The notes under the pieces were generated by a model. That model ran no database searches. It was not told where the DNA came from and saw only the letters and a list, made by a program, of their open reading frames with translations. This document shows, one piece after another, positions 10,676-22,800 of a DNA stretch of 51,177 bases. The DNA comes from Alphaproteobacteria bacterium (GTDB lineage Bacteria > Pseudomonadota > Alphaproteobacteria > Kiloniellales > DSM-21159), in the NCBI GenBank assembly GCA_030433005.1, contig JAUILQ010000042.1, positions 1 to 51,177 on the forward strand, given 5' to 3'. How positions within the stretch are numbered: position 1 is the stretch's first letter; each line of letters opens with the position of its first letter. The translations under genes and the position numbers were made by a program.

Positions 10676-11778
10676 GACCCCGCCCCGCTGACCCGCACCG
10701 GCGCGCCGTCGGGCGGCGGCGCGGAGAGGCCGGGCGGCGGATCGAGCACCAGGCTCTCGTCGCCGGTCAGGCCGCTGCGGATCTCGACCAGGCCGTCGCC
10801 GTAGACCCCCAGCTCGACCGCCCGGCGGATCGCCCGGTCCTCCTCGACGACCAGCACGCTGGCGCCGTCGAGCGCGCGCTCGGGCACCAGCAGGGCCTGC
10901 TGGTCCCGGCGCACGACGATGTTGACCTCGGCGGTCATGCCGATCATCAGCGGCGAGTCGACCGGCAGCAGCAGGCGCACGCGGTACTGCTTGTTGACCG
11001 GGTCGCCCTTGGGCGTGACCTCGGCGACCTCGGCCTCGAGCGCACGTCCGGGGAAGGCGTCGGCCTTGACCAGGGCCTCCTGGCCGGGCCGCACCCGCGG
11101 GATGTCCTCCTCGTCGACGAAGGCGGTGATCCAGTAGGGCCGCTCCCGGCCGACCCAGACCAGGCCTTCGCCCGGCGCCACGACCTCGCCGACCTCGTGG
11201 TCGCGGCGCAGCACGACGCCGCCCAGCGGCGCCCGGATGGCCATGTCGGCGACCCGCTCCTCGGCGGCGGCGACGGCGGCGCGGGCCTGCTCGAGCTCGC
11301 TCAGCTTCTGCTCGTAGACCTGGCGGCTGACGTTGTCGTGGGCGAGCAGCGCTTGGTAGCGCACGACGTCGCCTTCCAGGAAGCGGACCCGCGAGACCAG
11401 CTCGCGCAGGCCGGCGCGCAGCAGGGCGTCGTCGAGCTGGACCAGCAGGTCGCCGGCCTCGACCCGCTGGCCTTCCGCGACCGGGTACTCGACGATGCGA
11501 CCGGTCTCGGTCGAGGCGACCTGCGACCAGCGCACCGGCTCGACCGTCCCGGTTGCATAGACCGCCTCGACGGCCGGCCCGGTCTGCGGCCGGGTCAGGG
11601 CGACGGCGGGCGGCCGCTGCTGGAGCCACCACCAGAGCGCGCCGCCGGCCGCGACGGCGGCGAGCAGCAGGAGCAGGCGCGACGGCTTGAACAAGTGGGG
11701 GGCACCCCTTCGGTCTGGTGGCTCGCCGCGGCGCCCGCGCGGCAGCGGCTTGGTCGGCGTTGACGGGTCGTGTATCAC
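10672..11778 (-). CDS. Periplasmic adaptor (membrane fusion protein, HlyD/RND family)
   Basis: This adaptor of up to 368 residues has an N-terminal membrane anchor ([18 protein letters not shown]). A split lipoyl/barrel-sandwich domain follows ([20 protein letters not shown] and [20 protein letters not shown]), with an alpha-hairpin between the halves ([17 protein letters not shown] to [13 protein letters not shown]). Beta-barrel and membrane-proximal domains complete it. It links an inner-membrane permease to an outer-membrane channel. It is the first gene of the operon. The ATG at 11778 leaves only 64 bases to the divergent pgk start. An alternative TTG at 11694, 10 bases after AAGGGG, would begin right at the anchor and looks equally good. 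Confidence 0.88.
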   Translation of the reverse strand: MIHDPSTPTKPLPRGRRGEPPDRRGAPHLFKPSRLLLLLAAVAAGGALWWWLQQRPPAVALTRPQTGPAVEAVYATGTVEPVRWSQVASTETGRIVEYPVAEGQRVEAGDLLVQLDDALLRAGLRELVSRVRFLEGDVVRYQALLAHDNVSRQVYEQKLSELEQARAAVAAAEERVADMAIRAPLGGVVLRRDHEVGEVVAPGEGLVWVGRERPYWITAFVDEEDIPRVRPGQEALVKADAFPGRALEAEVAEVTPKGDPVNKQYRVRLLLPVDSPLMIGMTAEVNIVVRRDQQALLVPERALDGASVLVVEEDRAIRRAVELGVYGDGLVEIRSGLTGDESLVLDPPPGLSAPPPDGAPVRVSGAGS

Positions 11779-11842
11779 GGCGCTTCCGCGCGCCTCATTG
11801 CGCTATCGCAAAGCCATCCAAGCCCCGGAGGAGCCGTCGCCG

Positions 11843-13048
11843 ATGCCCCGTTTCAGGACGCTCGATCAGCTGGAGCCCGCCGACCAGGCCGTGCTGGTCA
11901 GGGTCGACTTCAACGTGCCGATGCGCGACGGCAAGGTCACCGACACGACCCGCATCGAGCGGGCCCTGCCGACGCTGCGCGACCTCAAGGCCAAGGGCGC
12001 CAAGGTCGTCCTGCTCTCGCACTTCGGCCGGCCCAAGGGCCAGCGCGTGCCCGAGATGTCGCTGAAGCCGCTGGTCGGGCCGCTGTCCGCGGCGCTGGGC
12101 GGCGAGGCCGTCGGCTTCGCGGCGGACTGCGTCGGCGAGGCGGCGGAGCAGGCCGTCGCCGAGCTCGAGCCCGGCCAGGTGCTGCTGCTCGAGAACCTGC
12201 GCTTCCATGCCGGCGAGGAGGCGAACGACCCGGGCTTCGCCGACGCCCTGGCGAAGCTCGGCGGCTTCTACGTCGACGACGCCTTTTCCGCGGCGCACCG
12301 GGCCCACGCCTCGGTCGAGGCGCTGGCGAGGCGCCTTCCGGCCTTCGCGGGCCGCCTGATGCAGGAGGAGTTGGAGCACCTGGGCAAGGCGCTGGAGCAT
12401 CCCGAGCGCCCGGTCGCCGCGATCGTCGGAGGCGCCAAGGTCTCGACCAAGCTGGACCTGCTCGGCAACCTGGTCGGCCGGGTGCAGGTGCTGGCGATCG
12501 GCGGCGGCATGGCCAACACCTTCCTCAACGCGCTCGGCGTCGAGGTCGGCAAGTCGCTGTGCGAGCGCGACATGGCGGAGACGGCGCGCGGCATCGTCGA
12601 GAAGGCGAAGACGGCGGGCTGCGACATCGTGCTGCCGACCGACGCCGTGGTAGCGGCGGAGTTCAAGGAGGGCGCGGCCAGCGAGACCGTCTCGATCAAG
12701 GCGGTGCCGGCCGACAAGATGATCCTCGACGTCGGCCCGGCGACCGCCGAGCACCTGGCCCGGCGCCTGGAGGCCTGCCGGACGCTGGTCTGGAACGGGC
12801 CGCTCGGCGCCTTCGAGGTGCCGCCCTTCGACGCCGGCACGGTGGCCGTCGCCCAGGCCGCGGCGCGCCTGACGGAGGCCGGCCGGCTGCTGAGCGTCGC
12901 CGGCGGCGGCGACACGGTCTCGGCGCTGGCCAAGGCCGGGGTCGAGGACCGCTTCTCCTATGTCTCGGCGGCCGGCGGCGCCTTTCTGGAGTGGCTCGAG
13001 GGCAAGACGCTGCCCGGCGTCCAGGCGCTCGAGGACGCGGCGGGCTGA
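11843..13048 (+). CDS. pgk: Phosphoglycerate kinase
   Basis: This 401-residue glycolytic/gluconeogenic kinase interconverts 1,3-bisphosphoglycerate + ADP and 3-phosphoglycerate + ATP in the cytoplasm. Signatures include [10 protein letters not shown] (substrate-binding start), [48 protein letters not shown], and the C-terminal nucleotide motif [11 protein letters not shown]. The length is standard. The ATG at 11843 follows GGAGGAG, a strong ribosome-binding site; longer upstream frames are shadows. Here pgk is alone between a divergent ABC-exporter operon and a convergent gene 13 bases away, not in a gap-pgk-fba cluster within the window. Confidence 0.97.
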   Translation: MPRFRTLDQLEPADQAVLVRVDFNVPMRDGKVTDTTRIERALPTLRDLKAKGAKVVLLSHFGRPKGQRVPEMSLKPLVGPLSAALGGEAVGFAADCVGEAAEQAVAELEPGQVLLLENLRFHAGEEANDPGFADALAKLGGFYVDDAFSAAHRAHASVEALARRLPAFAGRLMQEELEHLGKALEHPERPVAAIVGGAKVSTKLDLLGNLVGRVQVLAIGGGMANTFLNALGVEVGKSLCERDMAETARGIVEKAKTAGCDIVLPTDAVVAAEFKEGAASETVSIKAVPADKMILDVGPATAEHLARRLEACRTLVWNGPLGAFEVPPFDAGTVAVAQAAARLTEAGRLLSVAGGGDTVSALAKAGVEDRFSYVSAAGGAFLEWLEGKTLPGVQALEDAAG

Positions 13049-13061
13049 GCCGCCCCCCGCG

Positions 13062-13772
13062 TCAACGCGACTCCGGATCGGCGGCGGGCTCGCGCGGCAC
13101 CAGGATGGTCCGGCCGGCGGGGGTTCGGCCGTGCGAGACGCCGGAGCCCGGCACGCCGGTGTCGTCGTCGCGGTAGAGGCCCGGCAGATGGACGAACTCG
13201 ACGAGGCCGTAGGCCCGGCTCGTGACCGTCTCGCCCTCCTCGGTCTCGGCGGTCAGCCGCAGGGTCTCGTGCCGCCCCGACCGGTCCGGCTCGTCCACGC
13301 GCAGGCCGGTCACCAGCACCGCCTCCGGCAGCGCCTCCGCCATGCTCCGCTGCTCGAGCAGCATCACCGGATCGCGGAAAGGCAGGGTGACGCTGATCGA
13401 GACGCTCTCGCCGGACGGCACCCGGAGCGGCGGCGGCGGCCGGACCTCGCAGGGCGTCGGCGCCTCGGCCGGCAGGGCCGACCGGCCGTCGTCGGAGACG
13501 GCGGCGTCCAGGGTCGTGACGTGCGGCGTCACCCGGCAGACCAGCGAGCGGAGCGTCCGCGTGCCGTCCGTGCGGTTCCGCACCAGGACGTAGACCCGCA
13601 CGTTGCCGTCGTCGGCGGCGCCGTGCGTCGTCTTGAGATAGCTGCCCTTGATGACGTAGAGCTCGAGCTGTGCCGGCTGCTCGGCCCGCGCCGGCCTGGG
13701 CGGGGGGCTCGACAGGGTCGCGACGGTCAGGAGCAGCAGCGCGAGGCTGGCCGGCCATCTCCCTCCGTTCAT
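13062..13772 (-). CDS. Exported protein of unknown function
   Basis: This is a 236-residue protein with a clear signal peptide: MNGGRWPA, a hydrophobic core (LALLLLTVATL), and a likely cleavage after ARA at about residue 30. The mature part looks all-beta, with alternating hydrophobic strands (LELYVIKGSYLKTT, VRVYVLVRNRTDG, SVSISVTLPF, VLVTGLRVD) and a proline-rich loop (EVRPPPPLRVP). There are two cysteines (about 83 and 108), which could form a disulfide. The tail (DPESR) is charged. I do not recognise a family; an Ig-like or periplasmic assembly/chaperone-like fold is possible but not shown. It converges on pgk with a 13-base gap. Confidence 0.7.
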   Translation of the reverse strand: MNGGRWPASLALLLLTVATLSSPPPRPARAEQPAQLELYVIKGSYLKTTHGAADDGNVRVYVLVRNRTDGTRTLRSLVCRVTPHVTTLDAAVSDDGRSALPAEAPTPCEVRPPPPLRVPSGESVSISVTLPFRDPVMLLEQRSMAEALPEAVLVTGLRVDEPDRSGRHETLRLTAETEEGETVTSRAYGLVEFVHLPGLYRDDDTGVPGSGVSHGRTPAGRTILVPREPAADPESR

Positions 13773-13807
13773 CGATCCCGCCCCCGCGGCCCTGCGCCAG
13801 CGCGAAC

Positions 13808-13838
13808 GCCGGGCGGCGCCTCGGCGCGGCCGCCCGGC
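13808..13838. repeat. GC-rich inverted repeat between histidine kinase and exported-protein genes
   Basis: A 9-bp perfect stem (GCCGGGCGG at 13808-13816, CCGCCCGGC at 13830-13838) with an inner partial stem lies in the 158-base gap between two minus-strand genes. It may end the kinase transcript, but no T tract follows on the minus strand. Nothing else is visible in the gap. Confidence 0.35.
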
Positions 13839-13930
13839 TCGTCGCTTCCGGCGTCACCATAGGCGGCGGCCGGGGGATTTGGCGAGATGGGGCGCGGCCG
13901 CGGTCGGGTCGGCGGGCGGCCGGACGCCCG

Positions 13931-15520
<1,590 letters not shown>

Positions 15521-15541
15521 GGAGCCTTCGGCCGGCCGGCG

Positions 15542-16690
15542 TCAGCCGGCCTTGCGCCGCCCCGTCTCCTCGATACGCTTGATCGCGTAGAGGTACTGGG
15601 GGTCGCGCTGCCAGCGTCGGATCACGACCTGCGCGGCGCTCGGCTGGACACGGTCGAACAGGGCGAGCACGCGCGACAGCTCCTCGGGGTCGACGCGCTG
15701 GTCTCCGGGCCGGCCCTTGCGGCTCATCAGGAAGATCGAGGTGAAGTTCGACTTCTCGATCTCCAGGGCGCGGCAGGCGATGACGAGGCCCTCGCCCCCC
15801 GGCTCGTAGACGATGCGGCGGACCAGCCGCAGGCGCAGCTTGGTCATCTCCGAGAACAGCGCCTCGAACAGCGCGATCTCGCCCTGGCGCAGCACCTGGA
15901 TCAGCATCTCGACGGTCAGGCGGCCCTCGTCGGCCAGGCCGCGGGCGAGGCGCACCGAGCTGTCCTCGACCAGGTCGTCCTCGTCCTCCAGGGGCTCGCC
16001 GACCGTGGCGTCGGTGATCTCCTCCAGAACGTCGTCGAGCTCGGTCGGGTCGATCTCGTAGTTGTCGAGGATGTAGGAGCGCAGCGCGGCGCCGACCCAC
16101 AGGCACATGCGGCGGGCCAGCGACGAGGACAGGTCGCTGCGCCGGATCAGCGGCTCCTGGTAGGTGTCGACGCGGCGCGACTCCTCGACGAGGTACTCCA
16201 TCGTGGCCGTCGACACCCGCGCGTTGCTGTTGTCGAGCAGGACCTTGATGACGTCGCTGTTGCCGGTCTCGACCAGCGCGTCGGACACCGTCTCGCTGAC
16301 GTGCTGGCGCATGGCGATCGCCAGCTGGTGCTGGATCGTGCGGTGGCGGACGATCTCGACCAGGTCCTCGTCGCGCAGCACCTCGCTGACCAGCAGGATC
16401 GGGCGCGCCACCTCGATCTCGTCGTTGGCCAGCATCAGCACGACCTCGCGCGGGGCGTGTCCGCGGCGCGCCAGCCGCTCCGAGAGCTCGCGGCGCACCT
16501 TCATCTCGAAGTCGCGGACCAGCTTGTTCAGGATGTCGTTCATCAGCGCGCGCTCGCGCTCGGTCAGCGTCTCGCCGCTCGCCTCGAACAGGTCGCTGAT
16601 CGTGGCGACGAGCATCTGCCGGCCTTCCTGGCTCTTGTTGCGAGCCAGGTCGAGCAGCTGTTGGACATCCTGATCGGCGATGATGGTCAT
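15542..16690 (-). CDS. DUF2336 domain-containing protein
   Basis: This 382-residue cytoplasmic protein is almost wholly helical and belongs to DUF2336, a family I know mainly from Alphaproteobacteria. Visible traits are an acidic N-terminal helical repeat region (SDLFEASGETLTERERALM), HEAT-like segments of the type VARPILLVSEVLRDEDLVEIV and VSDALVETGNSDVIKVLLDN, and an acidic stretch (EPLEDEDDLVED). HEAT-like repeats bind proteins, so a scaffold or regulator for the adjacent histidine kinase is plausible but unproven. The ATG at 16690 was preferred over one 16 codons upstream because homology-like sequence begins there. Confidence 0.85.
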   Translation of the reverse strand: MTIIADQDVQQLLDLARNKSQEGRQMLVATISDLFEASGETLTERERALMNDILNKLVRDFEMKVRRELSERLARRGHAPREVVLMLANDEIEVARPILLVSEVLRDEDLVEIVRHRTIQHQLAIAMRQHVSETVSDALVETGNSDVIKVLLDNSNARVSTATMEYLVEESRRVDTYQEPLIRRSDLSSSLARRMCLWVGAALRSYILDNYEIDPTELDDVLEEITDATVGEPLEDEDDLVEDSSVRLARGLADEGRLTVEMLIQVLRQGEIALFEALFSEMTKLRLRLVRRIVYEPGGEGLVIACRALEIEKSNFTSIFLMSRKGRPGDQRVDPEELSRVLALFDRVQPSAAQVVIRRWQRDPQYLYAIKRIEETGRRKAG

Positions 16691-16766
16691 ACGCCCTGAT
16701 CCGCTCCCATTTTTCAGGGGCGGACAGTCAACGGCCATGACGACTACCGCGCGGCCCTGCCCCCAA

Positions 16767-16783
16767 ACAGGCCTCTAGCCTGT
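16767..16783. promoter_or_regulatory. short inverted repeat upstream of the DUF2336 gene
   Basis: ACAGGC (16767-16772) and GCCTGT (16778-16783) form a 6-bp inverted repeat around CTCTA. On the minus strand a TATACA hexamer overlaps its left side, so this could be an operator at a -10 element for the DUF2336/kinase operon. No good -35 is visible at standard spacing. The 198-base spacer is otherwise AT-richer than its surroundings. Confidence 0.25.
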
Positions 16784-16888
16784 ATAGCAAGGTTGCCGGC
16801 TTCGGGTGAAGGATTGGTTAAATTATTGACGCAACGGAACTTCTGGGGACTTTAGCAACTTTGGCGTGCGTCCGTGTCGTGCGGTGCG

Positions 16889-19800
16889 TCACTGCCCCAG
16901 GTCGAGCCCCTGGAAGATGAAACGGTTGTTCTCGTCGTCCCACTCGAAGCGCGTGATGTCGCGCTCGCCGTTCCAGGGCTCGTAGCCCAGGGTGCCGCCG
17001 CCGGCGACATCCCACAGGTTCAGGGCAGTGATCGTGCCGTAGTCGAAGGTCACGTCGGCGCCGCCGTTGTCCGTGTCGCGGGCCTCAAGGATGCGCACCA
17101 GCACCTGCTGGCTCTCGTCGTCGTAGGTCACCGAGACCTGGCTGGCGCTGGTCAGGGTGTCGCCGAGCTGGAAGACGTCGTCTTCGGAGCCGACGCCCTC
17201 GTAGGTTGCGAAGTCGTTGTAGCCCCAGAACAGGACCAAGCCGTTGCCGTCGCGGGTCTCGCCGAAGAAGTCGTTGGGCCCGGCGTCGTCGACGATCTGC
17301 GTGCTGCCGTCGCCGCGGCCGACGTAGAAGACGTCGTAGGCCGCGCCGCCGACCAGGGTGTCGTTGCCGGCGCCGCCGTAGAGGTAGTCGACGCCCGCGC
17401 CGCCGTCGATCAGGTCGTCGCCGGCGCCGCCCCAGATCTGGTCGAGCGTGCCGCCGCCGCCGTAGAGCGCGTCGTCGCCGTCGCCCCAGGTCGAGATCCA
17501 GTCGGTGCCGTCGCCGCCGTAGACCGTCAGGCTGGTGTCGCCCTGGTTGATGCCGTCGCCGATCAGGAAGTTGTCGCCGTTGCCCAGGTCGACGACCTCG
17601 ATGCCGCCGTTGGCGACCTCGCCCATGCCGAAGTTGGCGTCGTCGAGGTAGATCCAGTCGTCGCCCTCGTAGCCGACCAGCGTGTCGTGGCCGGAGCCGC
17701 CGCGGATGTAGGAATCGGCCGAGTCCCACATGATCGTGTCGTCGCCGGAGCCGCCGATCACCGTGTCGTCGCCGTACCAGCCGTCGAGGAAGTCGTCGCC
17801 GCTGCCGCCGCTGAGCAGGTCGTCGCCGGCGCCGCCGTCGAGCACGTCGTCGGCCTCGTTGCCGAACAGCCGGTCGTCGCCCTCGCCGCCGGTCAGGATG
17901 TCGTCGCCGGCGGTCCCGGCGACGCCGCCGAAGCCGGCTGCCTCGCTGCCTTCCGGCGCGGTCCAGTCGATCTTCGAGATCAGGAAGTCGGAGCTGTCGT
18001 CGGTCACACCCTGGTTGTAGTAGTCGCGGCCGTAGGCCTCGCCCTGGAACACCAGGCTGTCGAACAGCTGGCCGCCGAGGTCGACCTCCAGGGTCGCGGT
18101 GCCGCCGCCGGTCTGCTGCACGATGCCGGCGCCGACCAGCTCGCCGTCTCTGAAGGCCTCCCAGCGCGCGACCTCGGGATTGGCGCCGCCGTTGTCGACG
18201 TAGAAGGCCTCGAGCTCGACCGTGGCGGTCTGGATGCCGCGGCCGAAGTCGACGGTCAGGGTCTCGCTGCGGTAGCTCTCGGGATTGAAGCCGGTCTCTT
18301 CCTGAACCGGGCTGGCGTCGTTCTGCTCGGGCTGCACGCCGAAGCCGGTGCCGAAGTCGCTGTCGACCCAGGCCACGGCCGCCGGGCCCCCGCTCGTCGA
18401 GTTACTGCCCGAGACGTAGTCCTGGAAATTGCTGGCGTCGATCGTGCCGGTGACCGTGTTGCCGCCGACCAGGGCGCCGTCGCCGATCAGCGTGTCGTCG
18501 CCGCTGCCGCCGGTCAGCGTGTCGTTGTCCTCGTTGCCGACCAGGGTGTCGTTGCCCTCGCCGCCGTCCAGGATGTCGCGGCCCGGCGCGCCGACGCCCC
18601 CGGCGTCGCCGCTGTCGGCCGCCGTCCTGGTCAGCACGATGTCGTCGAGGAAGGCGCCGCGACCCTCGTCGACCTCGACGCCGGCCGCGACGATGGAGAT
18701 CTGCTGGGTGCCGCCGGTGCCGGTGAAGCTGACGCTGCCGGCCTGGTACTGCGGGCTGCCGTCGCCGGTGCCGTCGGCCGAGAAGGTGCCGACGACCTCG
18801 CCGTCGACCAGCACCTGGAAGCGCGCCACCGTGGCGTCGTAGCCGGGGCGGGCGGCGTACTGGAAGTCGAGCGTGTAGGTCGCCCCGGCCTCGGTGGTGA
18901 CGTTGCGGTAGACGTCGCCGGCGTCGGGGAAGTGGTTGCCCGGGTCCTCGTTCAGCTCGATCGCGTCCGAGCCGTCGACACCCTCGCCGTAGCGCACCTC
19001 GATCTTGCCGTCGTGCGAGCTCCAGCCCTCGAAGGGCGCGTGCTCGAAGTCGTCGTCGCCGCTCTCGAAGTCGCTGGCGAAGATCTGCTCCGGCTCCGTG
19101 GCGCCGCTACCGGATTGCTCCGCGCCGCCGCGCGAGGCGATGTCGCCGTAGATCAGGTCGTCGCCGTCGTTGCCGAACAGCGTGTCGTTCTCTTCGTTGC
19201 CCTGGATCGTATCGTTGCCGTCGCCGCCGGAGATGACGTCGTCGCCGGCGCGCCCGAAGCCGCCGCCCTGCTCGCCCTGGTCGCCGCCGCCGTCGCCGGC
19301 GCGCGCCGCCTCGTCGGCTGCGTCGTAGCTGTCACTGCCCAGGGTGTCGTCGGCGTCCCAGGTCTCGTAGCTCTTGCTCGACAGCGGCAGGTCGCCGCGC
19401 TGGTAGCCCGCGTCGACGATGGTCAGCTCGCCTTCGCCGCGCGCCACGTCGGGGTCGCCGTTGTTGCCGGCCTTGATCGTGGCCGCGACCAGCTCGAGCT
19501 CCGGATACTCGGTGGCCAGGAAGCCCGCCAGCGGCAGCTCGTCGAGGTCGTGGAAATCGTCGCCGCAGCGGTCGAACGAGTCGATCTTGACCTTGGTGAT
19601 GTCGCCGTCGGAATCGGCGAGGTAGAGCACGACGTTCGAAATGGCGTGGCCGTACGCCGGGAAGAGCGCCGAGGGGAAGCCGCCGCCGCTCTCGCCGCCG
19701 CCCGATCCGCCGCCGAGCAGGCCGTCGCCGTAGATCACGTCGTCGCCGGCGCCGCCGGAGAGCGTGTCGTGCTCCTCGTTCCCGTAGATCGTGTCGGCGC

Positions 19801-22800
19801 CGTCGCCGCCTTCGATGACGTCGTTGCCGGGCTCGCTCGCGCCACTCTCGCCCTGGTCGCCGCTGCCGGTGGCGGCGTAGTAGCCGGTGCCGTCGCCGGT
19901 ATCGACCCAGGTCAGCGTCAGGCCGCTGTCCTCGAGCTGCTGGTAGAAGCGGCTGCTGTCGAGCGGCGCGCCGTCGGTGAAGCTGCTGGCGATCTCCAGC
20001 CCGGCGCTGCCGGTGTGCTCGAAGTAGACGAGGTCGAAGGCGTAGAGGCCCTCTTCGTAGGTTCCCTGGACCGCCGTCTCGGCGAAGCCGCGGGTGCCGT
20101 CGAAGGTCGCCAGCTCCTCGCCGCCGATCTTCAGCTGGAAGCCGTCGTCCGACTTGATCGAGAAGTCGTGGGTGCCCTCCGGGATGTAAATCCAGCCCTC
20201 GATGTGCACCGCGGTGTAGGAGAAGTTGACCGAGGGGTCGCCGTCGAGCGAGCCGGTGTCCTGGCCGAGCCAGTCGCCGGTCGTGCCTTCGTTGCTGCCG
20301 CCGCCTTGCGGGTAGTCGAGCTCGGTCGCGGTGAAGGTGGCGTCGGCCTCGCTCGACTCGACCCGCTGCCAGGCCTTGGCGACCGTGGTGTCGCGGAAGT
20401 CGTAGTAGATCTCGCCGACGAGGCCGTTGCCCTGGGCCAGCGAGTCGAAGCCGGCGCCGGCCCCACGGCCGCCGCCGTCGAGGCCGCCGTCGCCGTAGAT
20501 CAGGTCGTCGCCGAGGCCGCCGACGATGGCGTCGTCGCCGCCGTTGCCCTCGATCAGGTCGTCGCCGTCGCCGCCCGACAGGGCGTCGTCGCCGTCGCCG
20601 CCGTAGAGGCTGTCGGCGCCCGCGCCGCCGTAGAGGCTGTCCTCGCCGCCGTTGCCTAGAAGCGTGTCGTCGCCCTCGCCGCCGAGCAGCGTGTCGTTGC
20701 CCGCGACGACCTCGCCGGCGGTGGTCACGGCGTAGTTGAGCGTGACGTTGTCGATCGAGATGCGGGTCGACTCGCTGGCGGTCGTCTTCTGCGAGTTGAA
20801 GCCGCCGATGGTCAGGCTGTGCTGGCCGGCCGACAGGGCGCCGAGGTCGATGGTCACGGTCTGCCAGCCGCTGTCGCCGCCGCCGCTCTCGATCGCCACG
20901 TAGTCGTTGCCGTCGACGCCGATCAGCTCGCCGTCGATCGAGACCAGCACCGCCGAGACCTCGTCGTCCTCGTACTCGCTGTCCTGGTCCAGGCGGTAGC
21001 TGAAGGTCAGCGTCCCGCCGCTGGCATCGCCGTCCAGGCTGAACTGGGTCGTCCAGCCGCCCGACATGTTCTGGACGTCGTCGTTGTCGACGCCGCCCAG
21101 GTCGATGTGCAGCGCGCCGTCTGAGACCGCGCCGTCGGCGTAGGCCGACTCGTCGGTGCCGAAGGCGTCGTCCTGGTAGGCGAAGTCGCCGGCGCCGTCC
21201 GAGAAGTCGCTGTCGACGACCGTGCGGGTCACCGTCGCGGTCTCGATGGTGACGGGATCGTTGGCGTCGCCGGTGTCCTGGGTCTGGGTCCCGGCCGAGT
21301 TCAGGTTCCAGCCGACGTCGTAGGACGAGCCGTTCACCGTGATGCGCTCGACGTAGAGGTTGCGGTCGGTCGAGGCCGTGCCGCCGTAGGCATCGTTGGT
21401 GAACTGGACGGAGATCTCGCCGGGCTTGCTGCCGTCGTTCGGCCAGTTGACGGAGACGGTCTGCCAGCTGGCCGGGTCGCTCGCGTCGAACGGCCCGCTC
21501 TGGGCCCAGGTGACGTAGCCCTCCGCGATGACCTCGCCGTCGGCGCGGATCACGTAGTAGGGATCGCCGCCGGGATTGCCGTCCTCGGGCTGGTAGCTGG
21601 TGCCGCCGAGCGCGACGTCGATGACGTTGGTCTCGACCGAGCCGGTCCCGCCGCCGCCCGGGCTGTCGCCGTCCAGGGCGTCGCCGACCAGGAAGTCGTC
21701 GCCGGCGCCGCCGGCCAGGACGTCGTCGCCGGCACCGCCGAACAGGCTGTCGGCCCCCGCGCCGCCGAGCACCACGTCGTCGCCGTCGGCGCCGAACAGC
21801 AGGTCGTCGCCGGCCACGTCGGCGACGCCGTCGGCCGCCGCGAAGTAGGCGGCCGCGGCGGCATCGCTGATCGAGCCGCCGTGGATCGCGACACCGTCGA
21901 TGCGGCCTTCGAAATGCTGGCTGGTCGGCGTCGCGCGGCCGTTGTCGCTGGAGCGCGAGGAGGCGCCGATGACGATCGGCTCGTGGTTGCCGGCGCCGCC
22001 CGAGGTCGTGCCCATGCCGCCGGTGTAGCTGTCGCTGTCGACGAGCTGGCCGTCGACGTAGAGCTTCATGCCGCCTTCGCCCCAGCCGAAGACGAGGTGG
22101 GTCCACTCGCCATCGTCGGCGGCGCCGGACGCGCTCTCGACGTAGTAGGAGCGGTCGTCGCTCTGGAAGCGGACCTCGATCGCGCCGTTGCCCTTGACGT
22201 CGATGTTGAGGTGGCCGCCGTCGTCGTAGCCGTTCGAGTCCTTGGAGAACAGGGACTGGGTGCCGCCCAGGTCGTCGGGCTTGAACCAGAACTGCACGTA
22301 GCCGCTGTCGAGCAGGTAGGCGTCGTCGTGCGGCACCTCGACGTAGTCGTTGCGGCCGTCGAACTCGACCGCGCCGCCGCTCTGGGCGTAGGCGCTGTCC
22401 GAGGTGAAGTGGGCGCCGTTGCGCAGGATGCCGTCGTTGCCGAGCAGCGAGTCGCCGGCGCTGCTGCCGGAGCCTTCCTCGAACTTGAAGAAGGAGACCG
22501 CGCCGCCGGCCTCGACCAGGCTGTCGTAGCCGACCGGCGCGTCGCCCTCCAGGCTGTCGCCCAGGATCAGGTCGTCGCCGGCTCCGCCGTCGACCGTGTC
22601 GTCGCCGCCCTTGGCCGCGATGCGCTCGTCCCGGCTGTCGCCGGCCAGGCTGTCGGCGCCGACGGTCCCGGCGAGGCTGGCCTCGGCGACGTAGCTGTCG
22701 ACCAGCAGGTTGAGGTCGGGCTCGGCGCCGACGGCCGGGGCATCGGACTCGCCCGGCACCCGCGTGAAGCCCTCGTCCAGATAGTCGACGTCGTCTGGCG

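Noticed and set aside
16691..16888. tRNA or small RNA gene in the AT-richer spacer before the DUF2336 gene
   Set aside because: No acceptor/T-loop pattern or CCA end; only a 6-bp inverted repeat is visible.
17339..17911. CRISPR-like regular repeats
   Set aside because: The periodicity is that of coding RTX nonapeptides (27 bases), the frame is open throughout, and there are no unique spacers of constant size.
16874..20659. 1261-codon Val/Ala-rich open frame on the plus strand antisense to the RTX gene
   Set aside because: RTX codons for Gly-Gly-Ala-Gly-Asp-Asp read as Val-Val-Ala-Gly-Ala-Ala on the other strand, so a long open frame is expected; no domain, no ribosome-binding site.
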